Counted from the first letter of the stretch, positions 8,559-16,970 are shown. The stretch is DNA of 64,000 nucleotides from Butyrivibrio sp. NC3005 (GCF_000424545.1 NZ_KE384209.1:3149-67148), one strand, 5' to 3'. The notes: generated from the sequence alone by a model not told the origin. A program made the numbers and translations.

Positions 8559-10961
8559 ATGAAGAATAGATTAAGACTTTTTTTGTGCATGACAATGATG
8601 GGAAGCTTTCTTGCATGCAATACAATAACTTCCAATGCAGCTACAGTCATTGGAGGAAGTTATGTTAAAGCTGATAATGAAAACAATCCGATTGTAACTC
8701 AAAACTACGGAGCTGATCCAGGAGTTATGGTCTATAACGATACAGTATATGTATATGCCACAAATGATTCACAGGAACTTGCTGGTAATAATGAAAATAC
8801 ATATTCAAAGATTACAACTCTTAACTGTTATTCTTCCAAAGATATGGTTAACTGGACTGATCATGGTCAGGTTGCAGTTGCTGGAAGAAATGGTGCTGCA
8901 AAATGGGCTGGAAATTCATGGGCTCCATGCATTACATCAAAGAGAATTAATGGGAAAGACAAGTTTTTTCTTTATTTTGCAAACAATGCAAGTTCTATAG
9001 GTGTATTAACAGCTGATAGCCCGACAGGACCATGGAGAGATCCAATAGGTCATGCACTTATTACCAAGCAGACAGCAGGATGCAGAAACGTTGAATGGCT
9101 CTTTGATCCAGCGGTATTGGTAGATTCTGATGGAACTGGATATCTGTATTTTGGTGGTGGTGTTCCAGGGGGTCAGTTCGCTAATCCTAAGACAGCAAGA
9201 GTTATCCGTCTCGGAAATGATATGACTAGTACAGTAGGAACAGCTGCTACAATCGATGCTCCGTATCTTTTTGAAGATTCAGGAATTAATAAGATTGGAA
9301 ACACATATTACTATTCTTATTGTTCTAACTGGAATTGCAAAAATGGTTTCAGTAATGCAGCTATTGAGTATATGACAAGTAATAGCCCTATGGGACCATT
9401 TAGATATGCTGGTGAAGTAATGAAAAATCCTGGAGTATTCTTCCAGGGATCAACAGGAAACAATCACCATAGCATCTTTGAATTCAAGGGCAGCTATTAC
9501 ATGGCTTATCATACAAGAACAGTTGAATCCAGACTTATTGGAAAGAGTCTGGGATATCGTACAACTCAAATTGATAAGTTAAATGTATCTAATGGAAAAA
9601 TCAATTCCTTACGACCAGGTCTTGCAGGTGTATCACAGCTAAGCTATGTTAATCCGTATGCAACAGTTCAGGCTGAGACTATCTTTACACAGGCTGGAAT
9701 TAGAGTTTCAGGAAATGGAGCAGGCTATGCAGTTGTAACTGATATTAATAATGGTGACTTTACAAAGGTTAAGGGAGTTAATTTCTCTAAGGGACTTAAG
9801 ACTATTACTGCTAAAGTTCGAACAAACGGAAATGGAACAATTGAAGTTCATGACCAGAACCAGAGCGGAGCAATAATCGGAAAGATCGCATTAAGTAACA
9901 CAAACGGATCATTCAAGGATTTCACTGGTACTATGAATAATGTATCAGGTGTTAAGAATATTTGCTTTGTATTCCGTGGAAATATGGAATTTGACAGCTG
10001 GATAGCAGGAACATCTTCTAATACTCCGGCACCAGCACCGGCTCCAACTGATAGCGAAACAGTACACATAGAAGATGGTTGGTATTACCTTAAAAATACC
10101 CTTTCACAGAAATATCTTACTGTAGAAGGTAACAAAGCAAACGGATGGACAAATGTATGCATTAGTACCGGAACAGGTGTTGATGGACAGAAGTGGTATG
10201 TAACTAATACATCAGATGGCTACATTACACTTACAAGTAAACTTGGAAGCTTTATGCTTGATGTTGCAAATGGTGCTGATGAAGATGGTGCTAACATCGG
10301 AATCTATAATGGTTATTCAGGAGATGCACAGAAGTTTGTAGTAAAGAAAACTGCAAATAACGGAATCTATACTATTGTAACAAAGGCTTCTTCTTTGGCA
10401 AAAGCTCTTGATGTATATAACCATGCAAAGACAGATGGAACAAATGTTTGTCAGTGGAAACTTTATGGAAATCCTAATCAGCAGTGGCAGTTTGAGAAAG
10501 TAAACTCTGGCAGTAAGTCCAAAAATAGTGCTAACATGAAGACTGAAGATGCAACAAAGAATTCATCAGTAAGCGCTGCATCTGCTGAAACAGACAATTC
10601 TTCAAGTAAGGATTCTTCTTCAAAGAGTGAGTCTAATAGCGAATCTTCTGAAGATGCTGACGAAAAAGCAAGTGATTCACTTGATCTTTCGCAGACAATA
10701 AATAGCTGGGGAAGTGGATATAATGTAAGCTTCAAACTTTCTAATAATACAGGAAAAGATGTTAATGACTGGACTATTAGAATTAAAAAGAGCGATTTAA
10801 ATATTTCTTCAAGCTGGAATGTTACAGTGAAAGAAGATGGTGACAGCTACGTATTAACACCTGCTTCATGGAATAGTAATATTGCTAATGGCGCTAGTGT
10901 AGAATTTGGCGTACAGGGTGAAGGAACAGTTGAAAGTAGTATTCCATACGAAGTGAACTAA
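8559..10961 (+). CDS. Secreted GH43 arabinoxylan-active enzyme with CBM6, CBM13-type and CBM2-type modules
   Basis: An 800-residue multimodular enzyme, probably an arabinofuranosidase or arabinoxylan arabinofuranohydrolase. A signal peptide covers about 1-28. The GH43 five-blade propeller spans about 38-360 with the expected acidic triad: GADPGV (D53), LFDPAV (D183) and YLFEDSG (E239). A CBM6-like module (about 366-484), a Pro/Ala linker, a ricin-type trefoil (about 502-650), a Ser-rich linker (about 655-707) and a CBM2-like cellulose-binding module (about 708-800, with DWTIRI and GVQGEG) follow. ATG at 8559 is chosen for the GAGAAGGGA site just upstream. Two earlier in-frame ATGs lack such a site. 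The trefoil is almost the same as that in the xylanase. Exact linkage specificity is inference. Confidence 0.88.
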   Translation: MKNRLRLFLCMTMMGSFLACNTITSNAATVIGGSYVKADNENNPIVTQNYGADPGVMVYNDTVYVYATNDSQELAGNNENTYSKITTLNCYSSKDMVNWTDHGQVAVAGRNGAAKWAGNSWAPCITSKRINGKDKFFLYFANNASSIGVLTADSPTGPWRDPIGHALITKQTAGCRNVEWLFDPAVLVDSDGTGYLYFGGGVPGGQFANPKTARVIRLGNDMTSTVGTAATIDAPYLFEDSGINKIGNTYYYSYCSNWNCKNGFSNAAIEYMTSNSPMGPFRYAGEVMKNPGVFFQGSTGNNHHSIFEFKGSYYMAYHTRTVESRLIGKSLGYRTTQIDKLNVSNGKINSLRPGLAGVSQLSYVNPYATVQAETIFTQAGIRVSGNGAGYAVVTDINNGDFTKVKGVNFSKGLKTITAKVRTNGNGTIEVHDQNQSGAIIGKIALSNTNGSFKDFTGTMNNVSGVKNICFVFRGNMEFDSWIAGTSSNTPAPAPAPTDSETVHIEDGWYYLKNTLSQKYLTVEGNKANGWTNVCISTGTGVDGQKWYVTNTSDGYITLTSKLGSFMLDVANGADEDGANIGIYNGYSGDAQKFVVKKTANNGIYTIVTKASSLAKALDVYNHAKTDGTNVCQWKLYGNPNQQWQFEKVNSGSKSKNSANMKTEDATKNSSVSAASAETDNSSSKDSSSKSESNSESSEDADEKASDSLDLSQTINSWGSGYNVSFKLSNNTGKDVNDWTIRIKKSDLNISSSWNVTVKEDGDSYVLTPASWNSNIANGASVEFGVQGEGTVESSIPYEVN

Positions 10962-10980
10962 AAGTTTATTCAAGTAAAGA

Positions 10981-11004
10981 AAATGCCTTAAAATGGCGTT
11001 TTTG
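10981..11004 (+). terminator. Short terminator after the GH43 gene
   Basis: AAATGCC pairs with GGCGTTT (one G-T pair) around TTAAAAT and continues into TTTT. A second, stronger hairpin lies just beyond. Confidence 0.6.
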
Positions 11005-11016
11005 GCGTGGTATAAT

Positions 11017-11046
11017 AAGAGTGCATGTTTTTTCGTGCACTCTTTT
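11017..11046 (+). terminator. Second terminator after the GH43 gene
   Basis: AAGAGTGCA at 11017-11025 pairs exactly with TGCACTCTT at 11036-11044 around a T-rich loop, followed by TT. The first strand also holds TATAAT at 11011-11016, so this could instead be the start of the next transcript with an early hairpin. Confidence 0.6.
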
Positions 11047-11087
11047 ATATTGAAAAAAAGTGATTCAGAAGTGAGGAGGAATATTCT

Positions 11088-11408
11088 ATGAAGTTTGAAA
11101 GTGTGTTGTCAAATGTTAGAAAACTTGCAGAAAAAGCTGATGCAAGTGCTGTTGATTTCCTTGCAGTTCAGGTGAATCTTACAGATTGCGACCCTGGAGT
11201 TTTCTATGTAGAGGTCAAAGATCATAAGGTAAATGTTGAACCATATGATTATCATGATAGAAATTGTGCGATTTCAATGAAATCTGATGATTTCAATAAA
11301 CTTGTAAATGGTAAACTTGATCCGGTTGAAGCTTTTACAATCGGAAAATTAAAAGTTGATGGTGATATTGGAAAGGCTTTGGAATTTTCTGAATTGTTAA
11401 AAAAATAA
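11088..11408 (+). CDS. SCP2 sterol-binding-domain protein
   Basis: A 106-residue single-domain protein of the SCP2 type: a small alpha/beta fold with a hydrophobic tunnel for lipids. The sequence has the late MKSDDFNKLVNGKLDPVEAFTIGKLKVDGD block typical of bacterial stand-alone SCP2 proteins. The start has a textbook GAGGAGG about 10 bases upstream. It is a monocistron between terminators. The ligand and role in bacteria are not established; binding of a fatty acyl or isoprenoid compound is a guess. Confidence 0.8.
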   Translation: MKFESVLSNVRKLAEKADASAVDFLAVQVNLTDCDPGVFYVEVKDHKVNVEPYDYHDRNCAISMKSDDFNKLVNGKLDPVEAFTIGKLKVDGDIGKALEFSELLKK

Positions 11409-11415
11409 AAATTGT

Positions 11416-11470
11416 AAGAACCGTATCATACTAAATGATATTAACATTTTTATGGTACGGTTCTTGTTTT
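11416..11470. terminator. Bidirectional terminator between convergent genes
   Basis: AAGAACCGTATCATA at 11416-11430 pairs with TATGGTACGGTTCTT at 11451-11465 (one G-T or mismatch position). Runs of T follow on the plus strand (GTTTT) and of A precede it, so it can serve both the SCP2 gene and the LysR gene, whose stop codon it touches. Confidence 0.8.
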
Positions 11471-12383
11471 AGGCAAGTTTTGCGTTAGATATAGTCTCTT
11501 TTAATATTTCAATATAGATTGTCGTAAGTGTAGAGGGTTTAATGGATGCGGGCAGAATATAGCCTATTTCCATATAGTCATCAACATTAAGCGGCTTTGC
11601 AATGATATCTTGCCCGTTTAGTTCCTTATTTATAACACCGCTGCAGATAGTATATCCATTTAGTCCGATAAGCATGTTGAAAAGAGTGGCTCTGTCACAG
11701 ACAATCAGTTCTTTATCGCTATCTAAAGTACTGAGTATTTCTTCAGAAAAGTAGAAAGAATTATGATTTCCCTGCTCATAAGATAAACGGGGATATGGTT
11801 TTAAATCAGTAGTTTCAATAATCTTTTTATCAGCAAGCGGACTGTTTTTTCCAATAAAAACGTGAGGCGTTGCTGTAAAAAGTGGTTCAAAAACAAGTCC
11901 ATTATCACGTAAAGATTTTTTGATAACAGTTTCGTTAAAACGATTCATGTATAGAATTCCGATTTCGCTTCTAATATGCGCTACATCATCTATAATTTCA
12001 TAAGTCTGTGTTTCTCTCATATGGAATTCATATTTTTCTTTTCCATAATTTTTCAAGAGATTTACGAATGCTTCTACTACAAATGAGTAATGTTGTGATG
12101 AAACACAAAAACGTTGTTTTCTGATAGCTTTACCAGTATATCTTTCATCTATAAGGTCAATTTGTTCAAGAACCTGTCTTGCATATCCGATAAATTCATC
12201 ACCCTCGGGAGTTAATTCGATTCCTTTATTGGAGCGTGAAAAAATAGTAATATCGTATTCTTTTTCGAGTTCATGTATAGCAGAAGTAAGACTAGGCTGA
12301 GCAATGAAAAGATTCCTTGCAGCTTTTGTAATACTGCCTGTTTTTGCGACAGTAATAATATATTGTAATTGTTTTATGGTCAT
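11469..12383 (-). CDS. LysR-family transcriptional regulator
   Basis: A 304-residue LysR-type regulator. The N-terminal winged helix-turn-helix is clear (residues 1-60: QLQYIITVAKTGSITKAARNLFIAQPSLTSAIHELE), followed by the linker helix and a two-lobed co-inducer domain (about 90-300). ATG at 12383 follows GGAG by 7 bases; an upstream in-frame TTG lacks a site. The upstream DNA is the repeat block, which separates it from the MetE-type methyltransferase transcribed the other way. The family often controls a divergent neighbour, and LysR proteins such as MetR control methionine genes, so control of that gene is plausible but unproven. Confidence 0.88.
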   Translation of the reverse strand: MTIKQLQYIITVAKTGSITKAARNLFIAQPSLTSAIHELEKEYDITIFSRSNKGIELTPEGDEFIGYARQVLEQIDLIDERYTGKAIRKQRFCVSSQHYSFVVEAFVNLLKNYGKEKYEFHMRETQTYEIIDDVAHIRSEIGILYMNRFNETVIKKSLRDNGLVFEPLFTATPHVFIGKNSPLADKKIIETTDLKPYPRLSYEQGNHNSFYFSEEILSTLDSDKELIVCDRATLFNMLIGLNGYTICSGVINKELNGQDIIAKPLNVDDYMEIGYILPASIKPSTLTTIYIEILKETISNAKLA

Positions 12384-12412
12384 TAAATTCTCCAAATTTT
12401 CAATAGTTTGGT

Positions 12413-12466
12413 TTTTTGGAACGCAGTGACAAAAATCTATAGCTTTTTGTCACTGCGTTCCAAAAA
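12413..12466 (-). repeat. Perfect 23-bp stem-loop in the LysR leader, edge of repeat B block
   Basis: 12413-12435 and 12444-12466 are exact reverse complements separated by an 8-base loop. The core of each arm is GGAACGCAGTGAC and its complement, and A/T runs close both ends. It lies 30 bp upstream of the LysR start codon and is the junction sequence of repeat B folded on itself. With A/T runs on both sides it could act as a terminator for transcription from either direction. Confidence 0.85.
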
Positions 12467-12724
12467 CTACGCAAACTGGCCATTTGAAAAGGCTTCGCCT
12501 TGGACCAGTTTGCCACTTGACTTTTGTTCTCACGAAACTCGCAGTAAATGCGAGTTTCTGAATATAAGTGACAAGAAGTCATAGTTTTTTGTCACTGCGT
12601 TCCAAAAACCACGCAAACTGGCCATTTGAAAAGGCTTCGCCTTGGACCAGTTTGCCGCTTGACTTTTGTTCTCACGAAACTCGCAGTAAATGCGAGTTTC
12701 TGAATGAAGTTGACAAGAAGTCAT
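12427..12724 (-). repeat. Two tandem copies of 142-bp structured repeat B
   Basis: Two copies with a 142-bp period: the marker TGACAAGAAGTCA ends copies at 12569-12581 and 12711-12723. Each copy folds into two hairpins: GAAACTCGCA with TGCGAGTTTC, and GCAAACTGG with CCAGTTTGC enclosing AAGGC-TTC-GCCTT. The same pair of copies occurs inverted at 53695-53980. The unit has no credible coding frame; the short frames here are by-products of the repeat. It resembles REP/BIME-like or MITE-like intergenic elements. Confidence 0.9.
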
Positions 12725-12916
12725 ACTTTTTTGTTATTTGAACTAATTAGATGAGTTTTGCTGGCTTGTAATATTTCATGAGCAGAACTGTTTATAAACG
12801 TTGGTTCTTAGGCGCTGTTTTTTAGCGCATTACGAACCATTACGTTTATAATCAAGCGAAAGCGTGTCTGCGACGAAATATACAAACAGCAAAACGGATT
12901 ACATAAAACAAAAAAG
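12725..12916 (-). repeat. Diverged copy of fold-back repeat A, joined to repeat B
   Basis: Reverse-orientation copy of the 188-bp repeat, with several substitutions and eroded ends. The central hairpin is kept (around 12802-12839). At its stem one base pair has changed on both sides relative to the other copies: GGTAC/GTACC has become GGTTC/GAACC (12806 with 12835). The order B-B-A here is the exact mirror of A-B-B at 53503-53980. Confidence 0.85.
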
Positions 12917-12941
12917 AATAGTATTATAATTATACCTTTTG

Positions 12942-12960
12942 CCATAGATTAAATCTATGG
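12942..12960. promoter_or_regulatory. 19-bp perfect palindrome upstream of the methyltransferase gene
   Basis: CCATAGATT-A-AATCTATGG is a perfect inverted repeat about 190 bp before the start codon. It could be an operator, for instance for the LysR protein encoded on the other side of the repeats, or a small hairpin. The remaining 190 bp up to the gene are AT-rich with no riboswitch or T-box that I can recognise. Confidence 0.45.
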
Positions 12961-13149
12961 TCAAGTTAACAAAAATAGTATTTTCCTAAGTCGCAAATAA
13001 AACATATAGTATTGTTATGCGCTGTTTATCTTAGATAAAGCTAATAGATAATTACTAATTAATAGTCTCTAATCAAGAACTGTTTTAGTTATTGGTAGTA
13101 AGAAAATCTTTTTGAAGCTGGCACCAAAAATAATAGAGGAGAGGTTGAT

Positions 13150-14265
13150 ATGAACAGTTTAAAGACACCATTTAGATACGATTTTGTTGGGAGCTTTTTG
13201 AGAACAGACAGACTCAAAGAAGCAAAAGAAGCTTATAAAGCTTCTACAATAAGTGATGAAGAATTTAATAAAATCACAGAGGAGGAAATCACAAAAGTTG
13301 TTGAAAAGCAAAAAGAATTAGGGTTCCATGTAATTACTGATGGCGAATTCAGAAGAAGTTTCTGGCACCTGGATTTTATGTGGGGACTAGAAGGTGTGGA
13401 TCATAAAAGCACTGGCAATGGAGTAAGTTTTAATGGTGAGCTTGCTGTACTGGATGATACATATCTTGTCGGAAAAATTAAAGCAAAGGCACATCCGTTT
13501 GTGGAGTATTTTAAATTCCTCAAGCAGTTTGAAGATGAAAACACTGTTGCAAAGTACACAATTCCTGCTCCGGCACAGACTTTTCAGCAGATGATAGTGC
13601 CAGCCAATTATGAAAATACAAGAAAATATTATCAGACTAATGATGAACTTATAGAAGATATAGCAAATGCATATCAGGATATTATTAAGCAATTTTATGA
13701 GGCAGGATGCAGAAATCTTCAGTTTGATGATTGCACGTGGGGAGCTATAGTGGGTGATGCTGCAAAGCAAAGATATAAGGCTCTTGGTATAGACTTAGAA
13801 GATGTGAAAAAACAGCTTTTGAAAGTTAATAATCTTGCTCTTATTGGTAAGCCGGAAGATATGTTTATTAATTCTCATATTTGTAGAGGAAATTATCATT
13901 CAACATATTTTACCAGTGGACCATATGATACAGTAGCTGATTATGTTTTTGCAAAAGAAAATGTTGATGCACTCTACCTTGAGTATGATGATGCCAGATC
14001 AGGTGGTTTTGCACCGCTTTCGAAAGTTTCTGAGGATAAGATGGTAGTGCTGGGGCTTATTACTACAAAGACACCTGAATTAGAGGATAAGCAGTATATT
14101 ATTGACAGAATCCATGAAGCTGCAAAGTTTATACCTCTTGAAAGATTATGCTTAAGTCCGCAGTGCGGATTTGCATCCTGTGAGATTGGCAATAAACTTA
14201 CACAAGAACAGCAGTGGGCAAAGCTTAAACTTGTAAAAGAAATAGCAACAGAAGTTTGGGGATAA
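13150..14265 (+). CDS. MetE C-terminal-type (YxjG/YxjH-like) methyltransferase
   Basis: A 371-residue protein equal to the catalytic C-terminal half of cobalamin-independent methionine synthase, a size typical of the YxjG/YxjH group. Zinc-ligand motifs are present: NSHICRGNY (His and Cys near residues 244-246) and SPQCGFAS (Cys near 339). FDDCTWG and the FRRSFWHLDF block near residue 75 also fit. It would transfer a methyl group to homocysteine or a related thiol, but the natural methyl donor of this short group is unsettled. The start follows GAGGAGAGG at 13136-13144. It is a monocistron closed by a strong terminator. Confidence 0.87.
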   Translation: MNSLKTPFRYDFVGSFLRTDRLKEAKEAYKASTISDEEFNKITEEEITKVVEKQKELGFHVITDGEFRRSFWHLDFMWGLEGVDHKSTGNGVSFNGELAVLDDTYLVGKIKAKAHPFVEYFKFLKQFEDENTVAKYTIPAPAQTFQQMIVPANYENTRKYYQTNDELIEDIANAYQDIIKQFYEAGCRNLQFDDCTWGAIVGDAAKQRYKALGIDLEDVKKQLLKVNNLALIGKPEDMFINSHICRGNYHSTYFTSGPYDTVADYVFAKENVDALYLEYDDARSGGFAPLSKVSEDKMVVLGLITTKTPELEDKQYIIDRIHEAAKFIPLERLCLSPQCGFASCEIGNKLTQEQQWAKLKLVKEIATEVWG

Positions 14266-14271
14266 AAAATA

Positions 14272-14311
14272 CACATCTCAGAGAACTAAAGTCTTTGAGA
14301 TGTGCTTTTTT
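14272..14311. terminator. Terminator between the methyltransferase and DtxR-family genes
   Basis: CACATCTCA at 14272-14280 pairs exactly with TGAGATGTG at 14296-14304, followed by CTTTTTT and preceded by AAAAAATA, so it suits both convergent genes. Confidence 0.85.
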
Positions 14312-14315
14312 ATAG

Positions 14316-14687
14316 TTAAGAAGTTAACTTTTTCATGTGCTCTTTAATTGCATTGAAAGTGGTGTCACTAATATAATGCTCTACGCGACATGCATCTTCT
14401 GTTGCTGTTTTTTCATCAACACCTATATTCTTAAATAATTCAGAAAGAACTGTATGGCGCTCGTATATACGCTTGGCTATTTTTTCTCCTTCTTTGGTGA
14501 GAACAACACCACCATACTCATCTTTATCTATTAAACCTTCTTTACGTAATAAACCAATACCACGACTTACAGATGGTTTTGTATACCCCATATATTCGCT
14601 AATATCAATTCCTCGTACGATTAATTTTTCTTTTGATAATACATAAATTGTCTCCAAATACATTTCACCGGATTCTTGTAATGCCAA
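14316..14687 (-). CDS. DtxR/MntR-family metal-dependent repressor
   Basis: A 123-residue regulator with the DtxR fold: winged helix-turn-helix (about 5-60, ending SVSRGIGLLRKEGLI) and a dimerisation/metal-binding helix region with HTVLSELFKNIGV and EDACRVEHYIS (about 77-108). The SH3-like third domain of DtxR is absent, as in MntR-type proteins. Such proteins bind Fe(II) or Mn(II) and repress uptake genes. The start is a TTG with GGAGG 9 bases upstream, and the MALQESGEMYLETIY opening fits the family. It lies next to a transporter and siderophore region whose promoters share a GTTAG-N6-CTAAC box, so it is the likely repressor of that region. Confidence 0.88.
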   Translation of the reverse strand: MALQESGEMYLETIYVLSKEKLIVRGIDISEYMGYTKPSVSRGIGLLRKEGLIDKDEYGGVVLTKEGEKIAKRIYERHTVLSELFKNIGVDEKTATEDACRVEHYISDTTFNAIKEHMKKLTS

Positions 14688-14734
14688 CTAAATGCACCTC
14701 CTTCCATGAGTTTATAGCATTAATGTATCATAAT

Positions 14735-14764
14735 ATTATATCACATTTTTATACTATCGGATAG
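14735..14764 (-). promoter_or_regulatory. Candidate promoter and small palindrome of the DtxR-family gene
   Basis: On the minus strand, TATAAT (plus coordinates 14735-14740) is preceded by TGA, an extended minus-10. About 14 bp further upstream is CTATC-C-GATAG (14754-14764), a perfect short palindrome where a minus-35 would lie. It may be an operator, but it does not match the GTTAG-N6-CTAAC box. Low confidence. Confidence 0.35.
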
Positions 14765-14885
14765 ATATCAAGCTTTCATAGAATTAATTGTGAATAATAC
14801 TGCTAATGAAATAATATAAAACAGTAGATACTCACTTATTAAATAGAAGGAACAAAAGTGATAATAAAAATCAATAACGCATCAA

Positions 14886-14901
14886 GTTAGACATTGCTAA
14901 C
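14886..14901. promoter_or_regulatory. Candidate metal-repressor operator 1
   Basis: GTTAGACATTGCTAAC: perfect 5-bp arms GTTAG and CTAAC around 6 bases, extended by one more pair (A and T). The same GTTAG-N6-CTAAC pattern is at 25681-25696. A weak promoter (TTGCTA 14895-14900, TAAATT 14917-14922) overlaps it. It lies 88 bp before the first gene of the decayed transporter operon. GTTAG/CTAAC half-sites fit the TTAGG-type boxes known for DtxR-family repressors; the assignment is inference. Confidence 0.6.
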
Positions 14902-14988
14902 TATTGTTTTGTGTGTTAAATTCTTTGAAATCTTCGGAAAAAACTAAAATAGCAGCATGATTGAAAAATAAGAATGCAGAGGTGCTTT

Positions 14989-15687
14989 ATGAAAATAAGT
15001 CATTTGATTTATAAAGTTGATAATTTGAAAAAAGCAGTTGAAAGTTTTGAAAACTATGGATTTTGCGTAGAATATGGCAAAAGAGAACATCCATATAATG
15101 CACTGATATATTTTAATGATCATACTTATATAGAATTGATTCAAAATCAAAATATTACTCCTTTTTTGATTTTTTTATTAAAACTGTTTGGAATGAGAGA
15201 TTATTTGGAGTCGTCATTGGAACAGGAAAAACATGAAGAAGGCTTCATGAGATTCGCAATTCACATGGATATTGATGAAAAGAAAAGCATTCAAGACTTA
15301 TATAAAAAGTATTTTGGTGCAAAGACTATTTTTGTACCAATTAAGCGAAAAGATATTCATGGAAATATATTGAAATGTAAGTGCTTAATGCCAAGTAATG
15401 CTGCTTTACCATTTTTTAATACAGAGTTTAATAATGATTCTTTGTGGAATGTTAAGCACAAAAACAAAGTGACAGGTATCGAAAGAATAGTATATAGTGC
15501 ATCCGAATCAGAGCTATCTTTTTTTGATAATAAAAAGATAGATGATCGAGTGGTTCTTTTAAATGGCGGAAAAGGAATTATAGAAGTAGAGTTTTCATAT
15601 GAACAGGAAAGCTCAAATACTATAAGCTTTATGGATGGATGCTGGCAGATAGAAGACAATAGATTGACAGAGAGGATGGAAGGATGA
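14989..15687 (+). CDS. Glyoxalase-like (VOC superfamily) domain protein
   Basis: A 232-residue protein opening ISHLIYKVDNLKKAVESFENYGF, the first beta-alpha-beta unit of a vicinal-oxygen-chelate domain of the Glyoxalase_3-like type. HPYNALIYFNDHTYIELIQ continues the pattern. ATG at 14989 is preceded by AGAGGTG. It is the first gene behind candidate operator 1, and its end overlaps the start of the ABC remnant by 4 bases, so it belongs to the decayed transporter operon. The intact operon at 18.3-25.4 kb has no counterpart. The gene itself looks whole. Substrate unknown; a metal-binding or resistance role is possible. Confidence 0.65.
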   Translation: MKISHLIYKVDNLKKAVESFENYGFCVEYGKREHPYNALIYFNDHTYIELIQNQNITPFLIFLLKLFGMRDYLESSLEQEKHEEGFMRFAIHMDIDEKKSIQDLYKKYFGAKTIFVPIKRKDIHGNILKCKCLMPSNAALPFFNTEFNNDSLWNVKHKNKVTGIERIVYSASESELSFFDNKKIDDRVVLLNGGKGIIEVEFSYEQESSNTISFMDGCWQIEDNRLTERMEG

Positions 15688-16367
15688 AAAAAAAGAGTGT
15701 TTTTGCTAGGTTGTTTGGTTATATGGGGATGTTCAAGATAACTATGATTATTTCCATTTGTTTTGCAGCAATATCGGCGGTTGTTAATCTACAGGCGTTT
15801 ACATGTGTTTATGACGTTGCAAAAGAAATCATAAAGTGTAAGGGAGCTTATAGCACTTTGGATAAAGATGCTTTGGTTGAACAGGGATGGCGCGCAGTTT
15901 ATCTTATTTCTTCAGCGTTTGGTATGTATGGATTTGGACTGTTATTTTCACATATCACTGCATTTAATACAGTTGCCAGAATAAGAATTAAACTTATACA
16001 ACATATTGGAAAACTTCCGCTTGGATATCATTCAATTAACCCTAGCGGAAAGCAAAGGAAAATAATAGAGAAAAATACTGATAATATCGAAGTATTAATT
16101 GCGCATCAAATTACAGCTTCTATTGATCCTGAAAATGAAACAAAGATTCAGGAAGCAATCGGAAAACTTATTCAAAACAAAACAGTTCTTATAATAGCAC
16201 ATAAGCTTCGTTCAATTGTTGATTGTGACAAAATCGTCGTTTTGAAGGAAGGTCATATAGTTGAACAGGGTACGCATAATAAGTTAATGCAAAATGGCGG
16301 TTTATATCACAGATTATACGAACTGCAGAATGAAAGTGTTAACTGGATGATAAACGGAGGAAGATAA
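15684..16367 (+). pseudogene. ABC transporter remnant: N-terminal membrane part joined to C-terminal NBD tail
   Basis: An open 227-codon frame, against 566-579 residues for its intact relatives downstream. Residues 1-145 match the first two membrane helices and first cytoplasmic loop of a fused permease-ATPase. At about residue 146 (AHQI then TASIDPENE) the sequence jumps to the D-loop and H-loop end of a nucleotide-binding domain (LIIAHKLRSI). Walker A, signature and Walker B are all missing, so it cannot be an active ATPase. The reading frame survives the join, so a shortened protein may be made. The ends could come from one gene (about 340 codons lost) or from two adjacent ABC genes fused by a larger deletion. 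Confidence 0.85.
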
Positions 16368-16368
16368 A

Positions 16369-16970
16369 ATGAAAAAAGCAGTTGATACCAAAAAACTTAC
16401 AGAGAAAGACTTGATGGTTGTAGGAATTTTTACAGCAGTTTATCTTATTATTTACATAATGACAAGTTGTATTCTTGGCGTTATTCCAATTGTATCTCTT
16501 ACAATGACTTTTTTAGCAGCTTTCTTTTAGGAATACCTATGATGCTTTATTTTGCTAAAATAAAGAAATTTGGAATGGTACTAATCACCTACACAATAAA
16601 TGGTATTTTAATGTTTTTTCTAGGACTTGGTTTCTATTCACTTATTTTCGGAATTATCTGTGCTTTAATTGCTGAATTTATATTAAAAAGTTCTGATTAT
16701 AAAAGCATGTCGAGCATGATTCTTGCTTTTGCAATAGCTTGTGTGGGTGCTAATGGAAACGTAATTTGCTGGGTTTATGGCAGCAAAGACTTCCTTGATA
16801 AAACAGCATCATCAATGGGGCAGGATTACTATAATACTGTAGCCGGATATTTTGCAATATGGTGGGTTTTGCCTGCGATATTAGTATCGGGCTTTGTAGG
16901 CGGAATTTTAGGAGGACTTTTTGGCAAAAAGGTACTAAATAAGCATTTTGAAAGAAGTGGATTAGTATAA
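16369..16970 (+). pseudogene. MptD-type ECF transporter S-component gene with frameshift
   Basis: The first 53 codons (from ATG 16369, GGAGG at 16356) end at TAG 16528. The protein then continues in the minus-1 frame from about 16524 to 16970 (LGIPMMLYFAKIKKFG and onwards). Joined, the two parts resemble the intact S component at 22730-23320 in length and membrane pattern, for example the C-terminal GxxGGxxGxxLGKKVLxKxFExSGL-like end. The shift sits in a T-rich run (16521-16528), consistent with loss of one base. A sequencing error is possible, but the operon carries other damage. Confidence 0.8.

Noticed and set aside
12400-12724. Two short open frames of about 60 residues with similar sequences
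   Set aside because: They are translations of the tandem repeat B units; no ribosome binding site and no independent support.
13017-13149. SAM riboswitch or T-box before the MetE-type gene
   Set aside because: No recognisable conserved core or terminator-antiterminator pair.
14989-15687. VOC protein as a siderophore-modifying enzyme
   Set aside because: No catalytic signature that would point to a specific reaction; kept only as a glyoxalase-like protein.
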